DNA of 64,000 nt from Dioscorea cayenensis subsp. rotundata (lineage: Eukaryota; Streptophyta; Magnoliopsida; Dioscoreales; Dioscoreaceae). This document shows, piece by piece, positions 56,586 to 64,000 of this stretch. The stretch spans positions 30,133,610 to 30,197,609 of the forward strand of contig NC_052479.1 in the NCBI RefSeq assembly GCF_009730915.1, in the 5' to 3' direction. The translations under genes and the position numbers were made by a program. Below the pieces are notes generated by a model. The model did no database searches, was not told the DNA's origin, and saw nothing but the letters and a program-made list of their open reading frames with translations. How positions within the stretch are numbered: the first letter of the stretch is position 1; every line of letters starts with the position of its first letter.

Positions 56586-58319
56586 AAGGATCGCCTAGCT
56601 GCTTCCATCGTTAAGCAGGTAATCCTGAACTGTTGTTGTAATGCAATTAAGCATTTCGTATTCTTACGAGCAACAACTTCAGGATTGAAGCATCGGCTCG
56701 CTTGCTTCTTTGATACTGCACATGACCTTTTCTACCTTCTGATTCATATGGCAGCATCGTCCTAAAGCCGGAATTCCCTTCTCTGCTTGGCATCTCCAAA
56801 GATTATTATTTTTGCTGTGATTGATTAAAAAACAACCCATTCCCTGTCCGGTATTCGGTCTGCCTGCCGTCATCCATTTGCGAAGTTGTGCCTCTTCTTG
56901 TCCATATCAAAACTTCATTGCCTTTAAAATCTCTCGATTTTTTACTGTTTTCCCATTGCAGTTTAATGACCTTGTTTTATTGTTTTTCTGGTGTCAGTTA
57001 ATATGTATTTTTTCAAGGGCAAGTATTTTTTCCGAATGGTGGTGGCAGTGGTGCTCTCAGTCCCTTTTCTTTTATGTATGTTTAAATTTATCAGACTTCC
57101 TAATTGCTGGTTTTGATTTTAATGTTTTCTGTGTTTTTATTAATCATTTAATATTTGGTATGAAATTGTTGTTATTGTGATTGCAACATGTTTATTCTTG
57201 TTTGGAAAATCCTACTTTTAACACAATTCTTTTCTCAGAATTCTCAAAATTGTTATCTTGTGAACTGTTTGTTTCCTTTGATGAAAAAAAAACAGGTGTG
57301 GTGCACATTCAATATAGGCATGTATATATATTATCCTGAAATACACCAATAGATTTCTTTGTTGGAAATTGTAAATTTGCTGCATTTTGTGTATATTAAA
57401 ATTTTATTTAGATCCTTTTTAACCTGGATCTTTTCAGAGGTTTTGATTTGCCAAATGTATTTGGCTGTAAATGTATGCACACAAATTTCATTAGGCAAGT
57501 AAAAAATATAGCTTAGAAAATAATTAACAAGTTAACCAAGTTTATGTTAAATATTAATATTTGATTTTGGATTGTCTATTTCCATTAATGTTAAGTAAAG
57601 CAAATTTTAACTAATTTCATATAAAATCTTCTACACAAACAAATTCTGACAATAAATTTACCACGCCTTTTATTCCAAAAGGCATTTTAAAATTATCTTT
57701 AAAGCCTGTATGTTTTGGAAGTGACAAAATAGTGCCTATGGTTTTTATACTGGTTTTGGTTTTCTTAATAACTAATATGTTTAATATATATATATATATT
57801 ATTATTATTATTATTATTATTTTCCTTTACATGCACTCCTTTACACGCGGTTAGAGTCACCGGGGTAGTTTTAGCTTAAAAAAAAAGGGTGAAAATATAA
57901 TTTTATAAAAAAAAAATAATAAATTTTATAAAACATCATGGTCTTAATGAAATATAAACCGTTAGAAGAGGGTAGGAACTCTACTTTTTCAAACGTATGA
58001 ATAGTCAAGTATAATTTTATGAAGTACTACTTCTAAGTACTTCCCTTTTATTTAAATGTTAAAGCATTGCCACTTTAATGGGAGCATGTGTTCCTAAGAA
58101 CCTTAAGGTTTCCGTGTACTTTCATATATATATATATATATATATATTTCAATAAGTGTATATATAAATTATGATAAGTTATATACATAAGTTAATAATT
58201 TGGTATTTCTTATAGAAACAATTTTTTTTTCCATCAAAATAACTCAATAAACAATTGCCCAATGTTATCATATTCAAACCTGACTAAGTGATTTATTAAT
58301 AACCAAATTTTTAATAGAA
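56586..58319. other. Intergenic, no gene supported
   Basis: T-rich and then AT-rich spacer. A few GC-richer spots (about 56690-56890) could be old transcribed sequence, but I recognise no domain. A TA/ATT microsatellite lies at 57784-57821. Confidence 0.5.
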
Positions 58320-58500
58320 CTCTTCACGGTGAGAGTTTGAATTTTGAGTGAGTGCATATTTCTGGGAGTGTGAGTAGTGATTATGTGTGTGTGGTTTCAG
58401 GGCCTATGTGTGTGCGGGTCTCACTCTTCATTGCTCCATCGAGGCTTGTGCACATCTCTGTATTTTTTAGTAGCTGGGTTGCTCATCTTGGCAAGAAAAA
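58320..58500 (+). mobile_element. Decayed SINE-like copy
   Basis: CTTCACGGTGAGAGTTTGAATTTTGAGTGAGTGCATATTTCTGGGAGTGTGAG matches the middle of the minus-strand copy at 1989-2160 (CTTCACCGAGTGGTGAGAGTTCGATTCTCGGCTGAGGGCACATTT). This copy is longer at the 3' side and ends near AGTAGCTGGGTTGCTCATCTTGGCAAG plus a run of A. Confidence 0.5.
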
Positions 58501-58959
58501 AAAAACTACGACATTGTTAATAAAAAATAAACATTTTTAAAAATTGTAATATGTTTGGGGGATTTTTGAAGTGCAGGCTATAACAATTTCATGTGAAGTT
58601 TTGAGAGCCACATCTGTGTCAATGTCCATCATATCTTTCAGATGAAGTAAATATATATGCTTTTCTGGTGGTGCCTACACAGCCTTGAATCTTGATAACA
58701 CTACAAAATGTAATTTGTTGAAGAATTTCATGAATAATAATGAGCATTTTATAATCATCTTTTTCAATAACACTTCATAAAATAGTTTGAAATCAATCCA
58801 TATTTATACAAAAGTATTGTCACATAAATTCCACTTTCAATCTCTCTCAACCTTCAAAACTGATAATAATTCAATTTGAAGATTCTGAGGAACAAGTATT
58901 CAATTTTCAATCCATAGATATCAACAACATTTGCATATCTTGTGTTTGGATTTCACATT

Positions 58960-61272
58960 TCAGTTCATTTGCTCTCCGATGAGGTCGAGCCCGACGAGAA
59001 GAAACGACACTCCTTGGAAAAGGAGGAAGTAGAAATGAATGCCTTGCGCCGATAACAGACTCCGGGCCGCGGCCGTGAGTAGAAGAAGCGCAAGTGCTAG
59101 TTCCTTTTTGTAGATTTTGTTCGCCTTTTTAACTGATTGAGTTATTACTTCTCGGTGTTCTTTCAACTTCTTCGAGTCATTTTCGGGTATTGCCAGTAAG
59201 TCGGATTCCGATGATCTACCCGCTTTCTTGGTTACAATCCATTCGTATGAACTTCCGAGCTTGAATAGACCGGAAACCATGGCATTGAACTTTGTCACTG
59301 ACATTGTGTTTTCGAAGAGAAGGTAAGGCACAATGAAGGGGAAGGACTTCATCGCCGGAAGAATGTTGAGAAACGACATGAAGACCGGAATGTAACATAT
59401 CACCCAAACGGGTAATTCGGCTTCGGGCACAAACATAGTCAACGGAAGTATAATGCAGAACAATGTGAATGAATAGAATGGAAGGATGAGCTTTCTCAAC
59501 AGGAAGAATAAGAAGATCAAGTTCGCCTTCTTCCATATCGATATCTGCAACATAAGAGTTTACTGTTTCATTGAAAGCTAAACTTATGTTTGAACTTTGA
59601 CAAAAGAGAAAAATGATCACCTTGGAAGTTATTATAGCCGGAAGACATAATCGGAAGAGGTGCATTGGTCCCGAATGCCATCGGTGTTGTTGCTTTCGAT
59701 AAGCTTCATAGGATTCTGGGAGTTCACATAGTACCTGCAGGAAAAGAGTTCAAGGACAAGACGAACAAAATTGTTTCAAAAATGAGATCTTTCATGGATT
59801 AAAAGTTTCGATTACTTTAACGTCATTAAGGAAGATGAACTTCCAACCATTGAGATGTGCTCTGACTGCAATATCCATATCCTCGACGGTCGTTCTCTCG
59901 AGCCAGCCTCCGGATTCCTCCAATGCTTTGATTCTCCAAACACCGGCTGTGCCATTGAAACCGAAGAAGTTCAAGAATACACCATTTACCTGCTGCTCCA
60001 CCTCAAAATGGAAGCAAAGGTTGATGTTTTGCAGACGAGTCAGTAAGTTCTCGTCCTTGTTTACAAACTCCCATCGAGCTTGTACTAATCCAAGTTCAGG
60101 ATTTCCCTGCAAACACTCAGGGGACATTAGTCATCATAATCGATGATCCGGTACCAAGTTTCAGGCTATACTATATGCACCTTGAAGTGTGGGATTGTTT
60201 GCTTGAGAAAATCAGGATTTGGTTGGAAATCAGCATCGAAAATGGCAACAAATTCATAGTTTTTTATGTAATCACAGCTCATGGCTGAGTTGAGATTCCC
60301 TGCTTTATAGCCAGTTCTTGTCAATCGGTGCCGATAAACAATGTTGATGCCTTGCTGGCTCCACTTTGAAACCTCAGTTTCAATCAGAAATTTGATATCC
60401 TCGTCGTCTGAATCATCAAGAACCTGAATCAACAACCGATCCTTCGGCCAATCAATCTCACAAACGGCTGATATCGACTGCTCGTACACCTGAAACAAGA
60501 TCAAAATCAGCTATGGAAATTCAGAGTAGAACTGAAACACAAGATAAGATGAGAGCTTCACCTCTCTCTCATTGCACATTGGAATTTGAACAAGAACCAT
60601 AGGGAACTCACAATTCGATCCCTCCTCAACATCGACACATTTCAATGAATCACTATCAATAATCTCCGGCTTAATCTTTTTCAACTTGATCCAAAGACAA
60701 CCGAAACACAAGACTAACCGATCCAAAGACTGGGCGGCAAACAGAACAACGCAGAAGCTCGACAACAACTGAATTGGATAAGCAATGTAGTGTGCTCTGA
60801 ACAAAAGCCATGAAAGATAGAGAGAATGCAACCATCCTTTGATTTCAATACTTTGAGGTAAATGCAAATTAGGCCTTTGAAAATGCCAACCATTACTGTG
60901 AGCCATTATCTCGAACATAAGAACTGCAAAAGAAATCACCAAGAAAGCTCTGATGAACTTGAACAAAACTCTTCCTTTCTCTACATTATCACTCTCAACA
61001 TGAATGATTCGGTGCCTGATAAGCATCCTTTTCTTGATAGCACTGAGAAGCCAAGCAAGGCAACCGACGGCACGGTGAGCTCTGAGGAGAAGAACCCAAG
61101 TGAATTGCTTGGCATTCTTACCCTTAGCTTTGCCTACACTGTGGAATTCCTCAGAATCAGGGCATTGGATTTCAAGCAAAGAGTAGTTAGGGTTCTCCAT
61201 GGTGACCACCAATGGAGTTCCCTTCCTCTCTTCCTTAGCCCACCACTCTGAAAAATCCAATCTTGGAGCCAT
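58960..61272 (-). CDS. CSLC: Cellulose-synthase-like C (xyloglucan backbone glucan synthase)
   Basis: Five exons: 61272-60562, 60489-60181, 60106-59816, 59734-59621 and 59544-58960, all phase 0, giving 669 residues. The N-terminus [14 protein letters not shown] is typical of CSLC. Two hydrophobic segments precede the GT2 catalytic core, which shows [17 protein letters not shown] (first D), [12 protein letters not shown] (DxD), [23 protein letters not shown] (third D) and QQHRW (QxxRW). Four hydrophobic segments follow, ending LIGEQMN. CSLC enzymes make the beta-1,4-glucan backbone of xyloglucan in the Golgi. Which of the CSLC subgroups (4, 5, 6, 8 or 12 type) it belongs to cannot be told without a tree. 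Confidence 0.95.
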
Positions 61273-64000
61273 TTCTGCAGATTATGATGCTCTAAAACCC
61301 TAGATCCAGCATCAAAATCAAAACTTTCAAAGAAGACAACTCCTTTGGAAAGTAAGGGGGAGGGAGCAGGACATTGTGCAACTAGGGTTAGGGTTTTTAT
61401 CCTAAAAATCCAAATTAATCCACATTGCTCCTACAAAGACAAGCATTTAAAGCCCTAAATCATTGTAAGCATTATTCAATGCTTTTCAACAGAATCAACA
61501 CACAAATCCCCACCATTTTCATCCAATTTCTCAAAGATTTCCACCATCCATGGATGCAAAGATTGCAACTATTTATAGCACCTAATAAATCAACTGTAAA
61601 AATCAATGCTTTCTTAAACTGGGCATCAATCACAACAAGGTCAAAACTATATAATGTAAATATATATATATAATTATAAAAATTTGAGCTCCTAAATGAT
61701 CAAATAGAAGTTCAGATTAAAGTAAAAAAAATTAAAAATAAAAATTAAAAATAGTGCAACAAGTGAAGGAGAACACTATGCATTGCAATTGCTACAAAAA
61801 CAATTGAAAATAAAAATAAAAATAGAAAATTGAATTAAAATAGTTGAATAAGTGAAGAAACTTTACAGTTGCTCTGCCAAATGTTGCAGCTACTTTTCAT
61901 GTACATATATATTTAAATATTATTATTTAAAATAACATTCTTCATTTGAATATTTTTATATTTTATAATCAAAATAAATGTGTAATTATCATTATGCCCT
62001 TTTACAAATTTGTATTGTTTATATGCCACCACAAAATACTTTTATTTGATCCAATTAATATAATTTGCTATTTTGCCAACTTTGTCTTATATTATTAGCA
62101 CTGATTATGGTTTATTTATATTATATAAAAATATTATCTAATAAAAAAAATATGATTTTTCATGGGGCTATAATGAGTAATTATTTAATTTTAAAAAATG
62201 TTTAGAACTTTGAATTCAAATATTTATACATCTTCTTTGCTTTAAGCTTCTGTTGTTAATTTTTTTTTTCATGTCATTTAATTAAAAATATTTTAATTCT
62301 TAATTATGCATTATATTTGTAACATTGAGTTATTTAATATTTTGGGATCTTCACTTGCTTTGCTTAATTTTAAACTCTTCAATAATTTTTTAAATAAAAA
62401 CAATAAATAAATTGATATAATGGAGGATATTTTTTTTTTATAAAATGTATAAAACATCATAATTCATTGAAACCATGGAGAATAATATTCATTATCAATG
62501 ATACAAAAACCAAGAACTTGTAAGTTTAGATTATTAATAATTATAGTATATATATATATATATGTATAATATGCAAAATCTTTCTAGTTTCAGATTAAGG
62601 CACGTCAAACTTAAGAAAACTTCAAATTCATTTTAGTAAGTTTTTGATGCTCATTGGAATAATAAATAAAATATTATTTTTAGACTCCACCGACAAGCAT
62701 GAGTGTGGCCGGCAGGTGTCAGGTATGAATGACGTAAGCTGGACCCAAGTCCAAGCGCCGAGAGTAGTGTCCGTTGCCACGTGTCAGTCTACTACCTGTT
62801 TCTTTAGCCAAAGCATGTTACCGGGCCCGATGCGAAAAGGCCCACTTAAAACTCACTCTTTCGTTTTATCTACTCATTTATTTATTCATTTATTTAATTC
62901 AATTGCTTTGAAGATAATAATAACAAGTTCCTTTTTACACACACACACATATATATTTGAAAATTTCAAAATTACAAGAATCTATAATTATTTTCAAATT
63001 CTATAAATATGTAAATAAATCTCTTTCTTAATAAGTGTATGTGTATTTATACACTTTATAGGAATATATTCAAAATGATTTATAGATAATAACCAATAAA
63101 TTTTATTTCCAACAGAACAATTTCATCAAAGATTTTGAATTTATTCTTTGCTATAATAATTTTTTGTCACATCATCACAATATCATTGTCAACAATGATC
63201 TTCAATTTAGAGAAAAAAAAAAAAAAAATCAAAATATAGTAATCAAAATGTTCTAGGGTTTCTTCAAGCATCTTAACATGTTCCTTTGCCCCCCTATTAA
63301 TGTCAAGAACATGGATTTTGAGTGTAACTCTTAAATCAATCCCTTTCTTATTGTTTTGCCAAAAAACAAACCCTAATTAACATTAGGCCAACACTCATTT
63401 ATTACACCCACTAAAGATTTAGTAAACATGATATCTTTCACTTAATCCAAAATATAGATTCCTTATTGAATCAGATTGAATGAATGATAAGAAGAAGAAT
63501 GTATGAACCTCATTTGAAACAATTTGGAGGAAAGCACATTGGCAACTCAGGATTACAAAGCACAGATTGTGATCCATAACTAACATGTCCCCTTACTTTT
63601 ATGATGAATATTAATCAGAATTCTTTTTTCTAATTCATTTGGGGAAAATTCTTGGCTACATCAAGTGCAAAGCATTGAAGTTGTTAGATAAGTGGCATGT
63701 GACAGTGAATTATAAAATGAACACCTTCATATGTATTTTTATTGTTCTGGTTTTAGACAAGACTTTGGTTGTCCTATGGTGGCCCTGCAAGTGAGGATGG
63801 GAAATTAAGGCAACAGATAAGGGCAAGAGACAGGCACAGGGGGAGTTTAGTTGGAGATGTTTCAGTTGCTAATAAAATGAGAATGATAGTGATGGTATGT
63901 AGTAAGTGTTGTGGCAGATGGTCTGGTCTGGGTGTTGCTAGACATATCCATTGATGGTCATAGTGTTTGTGTGTTTGATTCCCATGCATGAAACATTGGC
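61273..64000. other. Intergenic to window end, no gene supported
   Basis: Starts with the CSLC leader and promoter. A GC-richer island at about 62690-62840 contains a G-box-like CCACGTGTC near 62779 and may belong to a promoter. Open frames near 63769-63989 on both strands overlap each other and show no domain or splice context that I recognise, so I do not call them. Confidence 0.5.

Noticed and set aside
63769-63989. Overlapping frames near the right edge on both strands
   Set aside because: No recognisable domain or splice context, and neither strand is favoured. A partial gene continuing beyond the window cannot be excluded.
1-64000. CRISPR arrays, LTR retroelements or viral genes
   Set aside because: No spaced identical repeats of CRISPR type, no paired long terminal repeats, and no polymerase, integrase or capsid-like reading was seen by eye.

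Overview
This window is nuclear DNA from a flowering plant. It is AT-rich, with many (TA)n tracts and short-period repeats. The genes are split by GT-AG introns, and plant-only families are present: a chloroplast ribosomal protein L35, a PLS-class PPR protein, a trihelix factor, the wax gene CER3, a CSLC glucan synthase and an RSZ splicing factor. The CER3 N-terminus resembles monocot forms as I remember them, so a non-grass monocot is my best guess. I cannot prove the species from sequence alone.

Layout. 1-2.8 kb: intergenic with a SINE remnant. 2.8-13.2 kb: four minus-strand housekeeping genes (MAPR-type cytochrome b5-like protein, plastid bL35, nucleoporin NUP43 with an apparent one-base frameshift, and a ketopantoate-reductase-like Rossmann protein). 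14.6-18.3 kb: a Tubby-like protein (TULP8 type) converging on an intronless PPR gene, whose start codon lies about 45 bp from a long-inverted-repeat (MULE/foldback-like) element. 19.7 kb: tRNA-Glu(CUC). 20.2-27.7 kb: two secreted glycine-rich proteins on opposite strands flanking a GW2/DA2-like RING E3 gene. The second glycine-rich gene holds seven 48-bp coding repeats, and its TATA box abuts a hAT-like transposon end. 29.1-33.9 kb: a tetraspanin and a WAT1-type transporter, convergent. 33.9-40.4 kb: a gene-poor stretch with several tRNA-derived SINEs. 40.7-45.0 kb: CER3. 45.0-49.1 kb: a SINE with clear target duplications and a threefold noncoding repeat. 49.1-51.3 kb: a trihelix gene and a broken RING-H2 (ATL-like) remnant. 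53.2-56.6 kb: an RSZ21/22 splicing factor followed by a 188-bp tandem duplication. 59.0-61.3 kb: a CSLC xyloglucan backbone synthase. 61.3-64 kb: no gene I can support.

The genes do not form a pathway or cluster. They are ordinary neighbours, though CER3 (cuticular wax), CSLC (xyloglucan) and the two glycine-rich secreted proteins all concern the cell surface. I saw no CRISPR array, no retroviral or LTR element with recognisable coding parts, and no clearly new multi-gene system. The more unusual signals are the transposon ends at the promoters of the PPR and glycine-rich genes, the NUP43 frameshift, two GC-AG introns, and the SINE families. All exon boundaries were worked out by hand from splice consensus, reading frame and remembered family sequence.
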